From contig NZ_VFOL01000001.1 in the NCBI RefSeq assembly GCF_006716065.1, positions 4,588,001 through 4,652,000 of the forward strand: a DNA stretch of 64,000 nt, read 5' to 3'. The notes below the pieces were generated by a model. It saw only the letters and a program-made list of their open reading frames with translations, was not told the DNA's origin and made no database searches. Both the position numbers and the translations under genes were made by a program. This stretch comes from Salinispora arenicola. Lineage in GTDB: Bacteria; Actinomycetota; Actinomycetes; Mycobacteriales; Micromonosporaceae. Of the stretch, positions 8,745 through 16,610 are shown one piece after another (positions within the stretch are counted from its first letter, which is position 1; the number at the start of each line of letters is the position of its first letter).

Positions 8745-9739
8745 CGACAGTGCGCAGATGCCTGGTCACCGGCGGCTTCGGCTTCCTCGGTAGCCATGTG
8801 GTCGAACGGCTGCTGCACCGGGGGGACGAAGTCGTGGTCTACGACCCGGCCGGACCACCACCGGACCTGCGCGCTCCCGCCGGCCGTCTTCGGCACGTGC
8901 CCGGCGACGTCCGGGACGCCGAGCGCCTGATCACCGCCGCCGAGGGCGTGGACGAGGTCTACCACCTGGCAGCGGTCGTCGGTGTCGACCGCTACCTGCG
9001 GCGGCCGCTCGACGTGGTGGAGGTCAACGTGGGCGGAACCCACAACACGCTGCGGGCGGCCCGGCGCGCCGGCGCGCGGATCGTGGTGTCCAGCACCAGC
9101 GAGGTCTACGGGCGCAACCCCCGCGTGCCGTGGCGGGAGGACGACGACCGGGTGCTCGGCAGTACCGCGACCGACCGGTGGTCGTACTCGACGAGCAAGG
9201 CAGCGGCCGAACACCTCGCCTTCGCGTACCACCGACAGGAGGGGCTGCCGGTGACGGTGCTGCGGTACTTCAATGTCTACGGTCCACGCCAGCGTCCGGC
9301 GTACGTGTTGAGCCGTAGCATCGTCCGCATGCTGCGGGGCGAACCGGCCGTGGTGTACGACGACGGCCGGCAGACCCGGTGTTTCACCTGGGTGGACGAG
9401 GCGGTGGAGGCGACGCTGTCGGCTGCGGGACTGCCTCGGGCGGTCGGCGAGTGTTTCAACATCGGCAGCAGCGTGGAGACGACCATCGGCGAGGCGATCC
9501 GCATGGTCGGCAGCGTCGCCGGCGCGCCCGGGCCGGCCCTGACCGTACCTACCGGGGCCGGCCCGGGCGCTCACTACCAGGACATTCCCCGCCGGCTCCC
9601 GGACTGCGGCAAGGCCGCGGCGCTGTTGGGGTGGCGGGCTCGAATGCCGCTGCTGGAGGGCCTGGGCCGGACCGTCGAGTGGGCCCGCCGAAATCCGTGG
9701 TGGACGGCGCAGGCCGACGACGGGCTGGGGGTCCGTTAG
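8741..9739 (+). CDS. NAD-dependent epimerase/decarboxylase, probable UDP-glucuronate decarboxylase
   Basis: An extended short-chain dehydrogenase of 332 residues. It has the NAD motif TGGFGFLG at the N terminus and the catalytic pair YSTSK (Tyr149, Lys153). Internal motifs are VSSTSEVYG, RYFNVYGPRQ and the late FNIGSSVETT. It directly follows UDP-glucose dehydrogenase with a GTGA overlap, so decarboxylation of UDP-glucuronate to a UDP-4-keto-pentose or UDP-xylose is the simplest role. A plain 4-epimerase cannot be excluded from sequence alone. The C terminus (ARRNPWWTAQADDGLGVR) ends the operon; no terminator hairpin was seen behind it. Confidence 0.85.
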   Translation: MTTVRRCLVTGGFGFLGSHVVERLLHRGDEVVVYDPAGPPPDLRAPAGRLRHVPGDVRDAERLITAAEGVDEVYHLAAVVGVDRYLRRPLDVVEVNVGGTHNTLRAARRAGARIVVSSTSEVYGRNPRVPWREDDDRVLGSTATDRWSYSTSKAAAEHLAFAYHRQEGLPVTVLRYFNVYGPRQRPAYVLSRSIVRMLRGEPAVVYDDGRQTRCFTWVDEAVEATLSAAGLPRAVGECFNIGSSVETTIGEAIRMVGSVAGAPGPALTVPTGAGPGAHYQDIPRRLPDCGKAAALLGWRARMPLLEGLGRTVEWARRNPWWTAQADDGLGVR

Positions 9740-10029
9740 GACACCGGAATCCGCTCGGCAACGTTTGCGAAGCAGGTTGGCGAGGGCCGACCGAAAGCGG
9801 CGGGTTTCCACCTGCGAACAGAACATCAACCGCGGTTCTACTCCATTCTTCGTGGGACACCGCCCCGCCGGGAAAGCAGTTCACATCAGCCCGTGCGTAA
9901 TCAGGCATATTTGCCAGACAACGGCTGGTGATGACGAATGAAGCTCGGCGAGGGTGCCGGCGTAGAGCGCGATCGCGGTCTCGCTAATTTCTTGCAGGCG
10001 TCGCTATCCAGATCGCCGCACGTCTCTCC

Positions 10030-10440
10030 GCCACCCGTTCGGTCGGCCACGAACAATCCGCGCCCGCTCAGCCACCCCTCGACGTTCCGGGCGTCGCGGC
10101 CCGTCGCGGCGAAGGCGGACAGGCGCTCCGCCCGGGTGAACATGGTCAGCAGCCCGATCTGACTGAACTCGCGGATCCCGGCGGCGTCGCCGACAAGCCA
10201 GCGTTCCTCCATTCGGGTGACCCGCCCGTACCGGGTGGAGTGCGAGACCCGGGCCACCGTCCGCCCCACCCCGGCTCCCGCGCCGGGTCCCCCGCCGACG
10301 AGCCGTCGACGAAGCGATCCGGAAACCACCAGGGTTCCAGCACGAGCACACGACCCGGGACCAGGTGCGCGGACATCGCGGCGATGGCGGCCCACAGTCT
10401 TCGCCCGGCCTACCGATGCTGAGACGGCTGAGCGGCACCG
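10030..10440 (-). pseudogene. Degraded aminosugar N-methyltransferase (DesVI/TylM1-like)
   Basis: Read on the minus strand, pieces of one protein lie in different frames. One frame gives SAHLVPGRVLVLEPWWFPD. Another gives GRTVARVSHSTRYGRVTRME, then FSQIGLLTMFTRAE and GWLSGRGLFVAD. These match, in order, the C-terminal half of class I SAM-dependent aminosugar N-methyltransferases (the EPWWFP and SGRGLFV motifs are diagnostic). At least two frameshifts are needed and the N-terminal SAM-binding half is gone. It lies immediately downstream of the oligopeptide-binding gene on the same strand, next to a short tandem duplication. An intact version would have acted on an amino-deoxysugar, consistent with the nearby UDP-pentose genes. 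Confidence 0.75.
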
Positions 10441-10457
10441 CGTCATGTCGGCCCCGG

Positions 10458-10514
10458 TCGGCCGCGTCGAGCCACAGGTTCGGCCTCAGTCGGCCGCGTC
10501 GAGCCACAGGTTCG
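10458..10514. repeat. 25-bp direct repeat with 32-bp period at the 3' end of the binding-protein gene
   Basis: The sequence TCGGCCGCGTCGAGCCACAG followed by GTTCG occurs at 10458-10482 and again at 10490-10514. The second copy encodes the last residues (NLWLDAAD) of the oligopeptide-binding protein. The first copy lies just past its stop codon, at the edge of the broken N-methyltransferase. It looks like a slippage or junction duplication left by the rearrangement that destroyed the neighbour. Confidence 0.85.
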
Positions 10515-12192
10515 ACGCGTCGTACCAGCGGTCCACGTGCGGCAGCGGGATGGCATTGCGCACCCGGTCACTGGTCAGGTGCTCGATGGTCGGCTCGCAG
10601 ACCAGGATGGGCACGACCGCCACGTCGGCGAGCACCTGCCGGTCGACCTGGTGCCACAGCTCCGCGGCCCGCGCCTCCGTCTGGGCGGCGAGGGCCCGAT
10701 CGATCAGCTCGTCCACCACCGGACTGTGATAGCCGCCGTAGTTCGCGGTGCCGACCGCCGAGTGGGACTGGAACATCGGCTGGACGTACGACCGGCCGTT
10801 GTTGCCGAACCAGTCCGGCATGAACGCCGCCGGAGTCAGATCCCACTCCCCCGCTGCCGCGCGTCTCGGGTCCTGGAGGATGCGGTAGTACTCGTCGGTT
10901 CGATCGACTTCCACCAACCGCACATCGACGCCTCCCGCGGCCAGGTCCTCGGCGATCGCCTTGGCCACCCGCCCGTGCACCGCGTCTATCCGATAGATCA
11001 TGGTCAGGGTCAGCCCGCCCGGGTGGCCCGCCTCGGCCAGCAGTTCCCGGCAGCGCCCTCGGTCGCCTCGGTCGCCCGGCGTGGGGTAGGGGTCGTACCC
11101 GCGGTGCCCGACGTTGCCCGGCGGGATCACCGTACGGGCCGGCCGGGTGCGCGTACCGATGTTCATCTCGTCGAAGTACCGCACCAGGCGGGCCTTGTCG
11201 ACGGCGTAGGCGATGGCCAACCGGACGCGACGGTCCCGCAACGCGCCCTGCTCGTGCGGACTGCGCAGGTTGAACACAAGGTAGGGGTTCAACGCCCACC
11301 CCAGGTCACGGTCCGCCGCGGTGCGTCGGCGCGGCCGTCCCACCGCGGCCCCCCAGGACAGATCCGCCCGACCGCTGGTGATTTCGGCACGGACCCGCTC
11401 GTCACTCACCCGCGCCATGCGGACATCGATCCGGTCCACGTACCGACGCCGGATCGGGTCGGTCTCGGCCTGCCAGGCGGGGTTGTGCGCCATCGTGAGA
11501 TGGCTGCCGGGCACGTAGCTGGTGATCCGGTACGGGCCGTTGGAACGGACCAGCCGGGCGAAGTCCCGGCCGTCCGGGACGAGATCGTCATATTCGCGGG
11601 GGGCCGCCGAGGCGAACGGCATCGCCAGCAGGTTGAGCAGGTCGTTGGCCGGCCGCAGCAGCTCGATCACCAACGTGCGGTCGTCGACAGCCCACAGGCC
11701 CCGAATGTCATGGTCGTTCTGGTACGTGGCCAGGTCCCGAGCGGTGGGCGTACGGCCGGCGAAGCAGGCCCGGTACCCCTCGGCGAACTCGGCCATACCG
11801 ACGATCGTGCTGGTGTAGTAGGCGATGGCACCCGCCCCCGCGACCGGGTTGGCCATCCGCTTGACACCGCGTACGAAGTCCTCGGCGGTCACCAGCCGAG
11901 GCGGGACGGTGTCCCAGCGGACGCCCTCGCGCAACCGGATGGTGTACGTCCGACGGTCTCGGCTGAGCCCGCCGTTGTTCCTGGTCGGCACCTCGGCGGC
12001 AACATCCGGCACCGGCACCAGCGCACGGGCGTCCTCGGTAGTCGGATAACCGAACAGTTGCCGGGCGAAGAGTCGGGTGATCTGGTGCGAGAAGGCGTAG
12101 TAGGCGGCGGCGGGGTCCAGGTGGTCAAGCCCACCGGGCCCGTAGTAGCGCAGCGTACCGCCGGGCCGAGGAGGCGGTCGACGTGTCGACAC
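10486..12192 (-). CDS. Oligopeptide-binding (SBP family 5) protein without signal peptide
   Basis: A 568-residue protein of the DppA/OppA extracellular solute-binding family 5. The mature-domain start GGTLRYYGPGGLDHLDPA appears only eleven residues after the first codon. Later family features include YTIRLREGVRWDTVPP, RRVRLAIAYAVDKARLV and PDWFGNNG. There is no signal peptide, no lipobox cysteine and no ABC permease or ATPase gene nearby, so a normal transport role is doubtful. The GTG at 12192 is preceded by GAAGGTG and lies 21 bases after the O-methyltransferase stop, indicating an operon. A similar signal-less relative sits in the hydrazine locus (38624-40429). It could be a cytoplasmic enzyme or carrier for a cluster intermediate; this is inference. 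Confidence 0.85.
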   Translation of the reverse strand: MSTRRPPPRPGGTLRYYGPGGLDHLDPAAAYYAFSHQITRLFARQLFGYPTTEDARALVPVPDVAAEVPTRNNGGLSRDRRTYTIRLREGVRWDTVPPRLVTAEDFVRGVKRMANPVAGAGAIAYYTSTIVGMAEFAEGYRACFAGRTPTARDLATYQNDHDIRGLWAVDDRTLVIELLRPANDLLNLLAMPFASAAPREYDDLVPDGRDFARLVRSNGPYRITSYVPGSHLTMAHNPAWQAETDPIRRRYVDRIDVRMARVSDERVRAEITSGRADLSWGAAVGRPRRRTAADRDLGWALNPYLVFNLRSPHEQGALRDRRVRLAIAYAVDKARLVRYFDEMNIGTRTRPARTVIPPGNVGHRGYDPYPTPGDRGDRGRCRELLAEAGHPGGLTLTMIYRIDAVHGRVAKAIAEDLAAGGVDVRLVEVDRTDEYYRILQDPRRAAAGEWDLTPAAFMPDWFGNNGRSYVQPMFQSHSAVGTANYGGYHSPVVDELIDRALAAQTEARAAELWHQVDRQVLADVAVVPILVCEPTIEHLTSDRVRNAIPLPHVDRWYDASNLWLDAAD

Positions 12193-12213
12193 GGGTCTGT
12201 CACCTTCCGTGGT

Positions 12214-13212
12214 TCAGGCCGGTACACCGACCGCGATGGACATCACCGACGCGGTACCGACCACCTGATCCAGGCGCAGCCCGGCCGCACCGAACAACGG
12301 TGCCAGTTCGGCCACGGTGCGCTCCTGGCCGGTGCGCGCGGCCAGCATCATGAAGTCCATCTGCTTACTCTGGTGTGGGGTGTTACCCTCCGGCACGATC
12401 GCGTCGATCACCAGGACCCGGCCATGGCTCGGCATGGCTCGGCGGCAGTTGGCCAGGATCCGCAGGCTCCGCTCGTCGTCCCAGTTGTGCAGGATCCGTT
12501 TGAGTACGTGCACGTCGGCGGGGGGCACCTCACAGAGGAAGTTCCCCGGGACGGCCTTCCAGCGGCCGGCCACGTCCGGCTCGTCCAGCCGGTGCCGGCC
12601 GACCACCTCCACCCGGTCCAGTAGCACTCCCCGCAAGCCGGGATGTTCACGCAGGACGGTGAGGAGGAAGCCGCCCCGCCCACCGCCGACGTCCACGACC
12701 GTTCCGGTCGTGGGGAAGACGCCGCGGCGGGCGAGGATCAGGTGTTCCGCCGCGCTGACCGTCTCCATGCCCTCGTAGTAGAGGGCCTCGACGTCGGCGG
12801 CGCCCTCGAAGTAGTCGTCCAGGGTGCCACCGAAGACGTCGGCGAACGTCGGCCGGTCGAACCGTACCGTGCGGGCGATCCGGTGGCTCATCGTCCAGAA
12901 CATGGTGTCGGTAAACATGAGGATGCCGGCGCGTGCCGACACCGGGGCATCCGAGCGCAGCGCGGCTCCCTTGTCCGTGAGAGCGAACCGGCCGTCGGAC
13001 TCGCGGACGATGTCGCGGGCCGCGAGCAGGCGCAGCACCCGGCGCAGCGCATCGGGATCGGTGCCGGTGGCGGTGGCCAGTTCGGCCGCGGTCCGCGGCC
13101 TGCCCCGCAGGTGGTCGGCGACTCCGATGGTGGCCGCCGCACGCAGCGCCGCCGCGTAGGTGTATCCCATCGCCTCGGCATAGAGGGCCAGCGCCGACTG
13201 CAACCTGTCCAT
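12214..13212 (-). CDS. SAM-dependent O-methyltransferase (COMT/DnrK-type)
   Basis: A 332-residue two-domain methyltransferase. The N-terminal winged-helix dimerisation region contains GVADHLRGRPRTAAELA and DPDALRRVLRLLAARD. The C-terminal Rossmann domain contains VVDVGGGRGGFLLTVL for SAM binding and the conserved HVLKRILHNWDDERSLRIL. This family methylates phenolic or enolic hydroxyls of aromatic and polyketide substrates, for example orsellinate-derived rings in enediynes. The ATG at 13212 has GGAGGGAAC upstream. It heads a two-gene operon with the binding-protein gene. The substrate is not deducible. Confidence 0.9.
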   Translation of the reverse strand: MDRLQSALALYAEAMGYTYAAALRAAATIGVADHLRGRPRTAAELATATGTDPDALRRVLRLLAARDIVRESDGRFALTDKGAALRSDAPVSARAGILMFTDTMFWTMSHRIARTVRFDRPTFADVFGGTLDDYFEGAADVEALYYEGMETVSAAEHLILARRGVFPTTGTVVDVGGGRGGFLLTVLREHPGLRGVLLDRVEVVGRHRLDEPDVAGRWKAVPGNFLCEVPPADVHVLKRILHNWDDERSLRILANCRRAMPSHGRVLVIDAIVPEGNTPHQSKQMDFMMLAARTGQERTVAELAPLFGAAGLRLDQVVGTASVMSIAVGVPA

Positions 13213-13312
13213 GTTCCCTCCGGCCGACGATGGGTGACCTGACCATCCGTCACCCGCATCGAATGCTACATGGTAATCAAGCAGTTGTCAGGATGCCCCG
13301 AGTCAACGCAAG

Positions 13313-13333
13313 GTACGCAATAGCCTTGCGTAC
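13313..13333. promoter_or_regulatory. Perfect inverted repeat upstream of the O-methyltransferase
   Basis: GTACGCAA (13313-13320) and TTGCGTAC (13326-13333) form a perfect 8-bp inverted repeat with a 5-bp spacer. An overlapping GCAAGG/CCTTGC pair shares the same centre region. It lies about 100 bp upstream of the minus-strand O-methyltransferase start in otherwise non-coding DNA. The shape fits an operator for a dimeric regulator; the binding protein is unknown. Confidence 0.5.
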
Positions 13334-13420
13334 ATCTACTTGAGAAAGTATCTGTTGATACCGCGGGTCGGGAGGGACGGGACCCGGCGTCGCCGTCGGC
13401 TGGGAAGGGACCGCCGTGAG

Positions 13421-13649
13421 CCGACCTGACCGGGAACGTGTCCGAGTGGACGTCCACGCTGGCGCAGCTGCACTCCCCCACCACCCGCTGCGACCCGACG
13501 ATCGATCTGGTGATGGGCGATGTCGGGTACTCCGGGGTGGATCGTGGATGAACTTCCGCTACCAGGTCCGGTTCGCGGAGCGGCTCTATGGAGACCGACC
13601 GGGTGGTCCACCTTCGCCGTCGGCCTTCGCTGTGCACGCGACGTGGTGA
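13421..13649 (+). pseudogene. Remnant of an FGE-like (sulfatase-modifying factor fold) gene, C-terminal part
   Basis: Three frame-separated pieces reproduce the end of the intact FGE-like protein at 60470-61336. The first is LTGNVSEWTSTLAQLH (compare [16 protein letters not shown]). The second is [19 protein letters not shown], and the third is PTGWSTFAVGLRCARD. One frameshift lies between the first and second pieces near 13520, another near 13590. The first ~190 residues of the gene are missing altogether. As at 61 kb, the next gene downstream is a MoaD/ThiS-like protein, so this is a broken paralogous copy of the same gene pair. Confidence 0.85.
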
Positions 13650-13679
13650 CGAAGTCAGAGCCGGACAACGGAGGTAGCG

Positions 13680-13946
13680 ATGGTCACGGTCCTACTGTCG
13701 GCGGGCTGGGCCCACCGCGGGCAGCGGCGGTTCGTCTGCCCGGAAGGCACGGTGCGCGACATCATCCGGGAGTTCGTGGCGACCTACCCGGCCTACCGCC
13801 GCCGACTGCTCGACTCGGCGGGTGAGCCGCTCACCTACTACAACGTCTACCTCGACGGAGTCCTCGTCGAGAACGTCGACCGGGCCCGGATGTGGGTGGG
13901 ATCGGACAGCACCGTCGCCATCGTGCCGCCACTGGCCGGTGGGTGA
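13680..13946 (+). CDS. MoaD/ThiS-like ubiquitin-fold protein with C-terminal diglycine (first copy)
   Basis: An 88-residue protein starting MVTVLLSAGWAHRG and ending in ...VAIVPPLAGG. Length, the DSTVAIVPPLAGG ending and the internal TYYNVYLDGV strand fit the beta-grasp sulfur-carrier family. There the terminal Gly-Gly is adenylated and converted to a thiocarboxylate. It is clearly related to the protein at 61359-61625 (GEPLTYYNVYLDG versus GEPLSYINICVDD; both end GG). Unlike its broken FGE-like neighbour this frame is intact, so it may still be functional. No E1-like activating enzyme (ThiF/MoeB) is in the window; it would have to be supplied elsewhere in the genome. Confidence 0.8.
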   Translation: MVTVLLSAGWAHRGQRRFVCPEGTVRDIIREFVATYPAYRRRLLDSAGEPLTYYNVYLDGVLVENVDRARMWVGSDSTVAIVPPLAGG

Positions 13947-14535
13947 CCACCACCGGCCACACGCGCCTGACCGGGCGGTACCGCAGAACTTCACCGGAGC
14001 ATGGCGGCACGCCCGCCCCACGTATCTCGACCTGGTCCACTCCCCGACGGCCAGGTGCACGACGACGTCGTCCAGTCCGAGGAGGGAGGGCGACTTCACC
14101 ATGCGGTGACCCGGCACATGGTGGTGGAGGTGGGATCCGACTTTCCGCTCGTCCGTCCGCCGGACGACGCCTGACTGACCGTGCGTCAGCTCACCGCGAT
14201 GGCCGCCTTCAGCTATCAGGTCAACATCGAGGCCCGCAGCTTGCCGCTCTGCCTGCGGGCACTGAATCAGGTGCGGGAACGGCACTTTGAGCTTGCGCTG
14301 AGCCACGCCGCGGGCCGCCCCGCTGGCGTACCCGGCCACTCAACCCCATTCTATATGTGTTTAAAGTGTCAGCTGTCCATGTGTCAGTGGAGCGACCAGC
14401 CGGGAATGAGCCGTACGTCAGTCCCACTCCGCGCCGCCGTCGCGGGGACCACGGGCGATCCAGGTAGCCAACGAGCACTGCAGGGGACCGCCCGGGTTCG
14501 CTTCCTGACCTACCCCGAGAAGGTGGTTCCCGGCC
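13947..14535. other. Interval with no convincing gene
   Basis: Between the MoaD-like gene and the radical SAM gene I see only weak candidates. A 57-codon frame at 14001-14174 starts MAARPPHVSRPG, ends LVRPPDDA and has no clear ribosome-binding site. A longer plus frame at 14181-14549 runs into the radical SAM gene. Neither resembles a known family. Because the preceding FGE copy is decayed, this stretch may also be decayed coding DNA. Confidence 0.4.
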
Positions 14536-16035
14536 ATGGCCTTTCGTGACGTCAGCGTGCTGCTGCTGTACCCGCCGAACCAAACCGCACCGGGCACGGT
14601 GTGCAAGCCGAACGGATCACTCGCGTACCCGAACCTCGGGGGCGCACTGCGGGAACACGGCGTGCCCGTACGCGTCTTCGACGCCTGCGTCGGTGCGGAC
14701 GCCGATCCGCTGACCGAACTCTTCGCCAACCCCACGCCCCTGCCCAACGGCCTGCTGCGAACCGGTGTCAGCGACGAACGCATCCTTGAGGTGGTGGCGG
14801 ACCACGACATCGTCGGCATCACTTCGATCTTCACCGACCAGGAGACGATGGTGCTGCACTGCGCCCGGCTAATCCGGGCGGCGTTCCCCGAGAAGGTCCT
14901 CGTGTCCGGCGGCGTCAATGCCCGTTCGCGACTGCCGCAGTTCCTCGGGGCCGGCTTCGACGTGGTCTGTCTGTCCGAGGCCGAGCAGACCCTCGTCGAC
15001 ATCGTGGACACCGTCCGTCGCTCTCGTCAGCCGAGCTTCGCACACCTGCACGGCGTCGCCTTCCTCGACGACGGTCGCCTGTGCGTCAATCCCGCCCGCA
15101 CCGGGGACCTGGTGTGGGACCTCGACACATTGCCGATGCCGGCCTGGGACCTGCTGCCCAACGACCGGTACTGGACCATCGCCCGACCGCACTCGGGCCT
15201 GTTCGAGCCCGGCGCCGAGCTACGGTACGCCACGATGATGACCTCGCTGGGCTGCCCGTTCCACTGCGCCTACTGCCACATCGCGGGTGAACATGAAGGC
15301 AGCCTCAGCGGCCCGATCGGCCGGTTCCGGGTCAAGTCCGACGACCGGGTGCTCGCCGAGATCGAGGCCCTGAAGCGCCTCGGTGTGGACAACGTGTTCA
15401 TCGAGGACGACTCACTGTTGGGCGACAAGCGGCGGGGCCTGCGGCTACTCCAGAAGGTCCGGGGTGCCGGGGTGACCATCTGCGACCTGAACGGAATCAA
15501 CCTGATCCACCTCCTGAAGCGCTGGAAGCCCGACCACGAGGTGCTGGGTGCGCTCGCCGAGGCAGGGTTCACACAGATCAACATGCCGTTCGAGTCAGGC
15601 AGCCTGCGAATCATCCGCAAGTACGCGAGCAACAAGCTGAACGTTGAGAAGGCCGACCTTTCGGGACTGATCGTCGCTATGAAGGAGTACGGCTTCCAGA
15701 TCTACGGCAACTACATGATGGGCTACCCGGACGAGACTTTGGAGGAAATCGAGACGACCATCCGACTCGCCCGTGAGCACGTCTCCTACGGTCTCGACGC
15801 GGCGAACTTCTTCCTGGTCGTGCCGCTGCCCGGCGCCCCCCTGTTCGACCTGGCGGTGGCGGGCGGGCACATCAGCCCTGACTTCGACCCCGACACGATG
15901 AACATCTACCACGCGAACATGACCGGCACCGTGGTGCCGGCGGCGGTCCTGACGCAGCTACGTGCCCGGGCCTGGGAGGAGGTCAACTCCGCCACCTGGA
16001 AAGACGCCAAGCGGGCCTGGGCCGCCACAGTCTGA
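14536..16035 (+). CDS. B12-binding-domain radical SAM protein (BchE/class B type)
   Basis: A 499-residue enzyme. Residues ~1-190 form a Rossmann cobalamin-binding-type domain (YPPNQTAPG, DHDIVGITSIFTDQE, KVLVSGGVNARS, GFDVVCLSEAEQTL). The radical SAM barrel follows with SLGCPFHCAYCHIAG, a canonical CxxxCxxC cluster motif. Later barrel features are VDNVFIEDDSLLGDKRR, INMPFESGS and YGNYMMGYPDETLEE. The classical cobalamin-ligating DxHxxG is not seen, so if B12 binds it is probably base-off/His-off. Such enzymes do methyl transfer or radical ring chemistry on natural-product scaffolds. AGGTGG lies 9 bases upstream of the ATG. It stands alone on the plus strand; the substrate is unknown. Confidence 0.9.
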   Translation: MAFRDVSVLLLYPPNQTAPGTVCKPNGSLAYPNLGGALREHGVPVRVFDACVGADADPLTELFANPTPLPNGLLRTGVSDERILEVVADHDIVGITSIFTDQETMVLHCARLIRAAFPEKVLVSGGVNARSRLPQFLGAGFDVVCLSEAEQTLVDIVDTVRRSRQPSFAHLHGVAFLDDGRLCVNPARTGDLVWDLDTLPMPAWDLLPNDRYWTIARPHSGLFEPGAELRYATMMTSLGCPFHCAYCHIAGEHEGSLSGPIGRFRVKSDDRVLAEIEALKRLGVDNVFIEDDSLLGDKRRGLRLLQKVRGAGVTICDLNGINLIHLLKRWKPDHEVLGALAEAGFTQINMPFESGSLRIIRKYASNKLNVEKADLSGLIVAMKEYGFQIYGNYMMGYPDETLEEIETTIRLAREHVSYGLDAANFFLVVPLPGAPLFDLAVAGGHISPDFDPDTMNIYHANMTGTVVPAAVLTQLRARAWEEVNSATWKDAKRAWAATV

Positions 16036-16610
16036 CTGGCGGACGCGCTCACCCCGTCGAATTGGCGGGACCTGACTCTGCCCACGCCCCCCGCCCCGTC
16101 GTCGGGGCTGCCACCGTGGCTGCGCGCGATGCGACACGAGAGTCTTCCAGCGCTGTGGAAGCAGCGACGGAAATAGTCGAAGGCCAGATCTTGAGGTGAC
16201 CACCCTCCTCAGGCGCCCTATGCACGCCGGGCGACGGAAAGGAGTTCGGCGAGCGCGGTCCCGGAATCGGTCGAAGGTCAGCGGCCCGGGAACGCCGGAG
16301 GCGTCGATCACGTCCTGGTAGTACGAGTACCTGCGCCTCGGCCAGGTTGCGGGTCTCCGCCTCCTCGCGGTCAACTCGCCGACGAGTGAGCCGGTGGGAT
16401 AGACAGTTCCGGCGCGGGGCCCGGTCAGGACGAGTGCCGTCCCATACCTGCCAGTCATATACCGATGTCGACGGCGACACCATGGACCAGAGCATCATGG
16501 GAGTGGATCCGGCCGGGCGCGGTGTCGCCCCTGAATCAGGTGGTACCCCCGCCGACATCAGGTGGTGGCCTTACTGGGCCACCACCTGTCGATTCCGACA
16601 CGAGCTCGGT
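16036..16610. other. Interval with no convincing gene
   Basis: Frames on the minus strand give phrases that could be relics of a protein (for example YYQDVIDASGVPGPLTFDRF around 16230-16320). No single frame has a start with a ribosome-binding site and family-like sequence throughout. No repeats or hairpins stood out. Confidence 0.4.

Noticed and set aside
9901..10446. Intact 181-codon minus-strand gene
   Set aside because: Methyltransferase similarity switches frames inside it, so it is part of a pseudogene and not an independent protein.
10537..12624. 695-codon plus-strand frame
   Set aside because: Antisense to the binding-protein and O-methyltransferase genes; shadow caused by high GC.
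13680..13946. Molybdopterin synthase small subunit in molybdenum-cofactor synthesis
   Set aside because: No moa/moe genes nearby and it is paired with an FGE-like relic, so a pathway-specific carrier is likelier.
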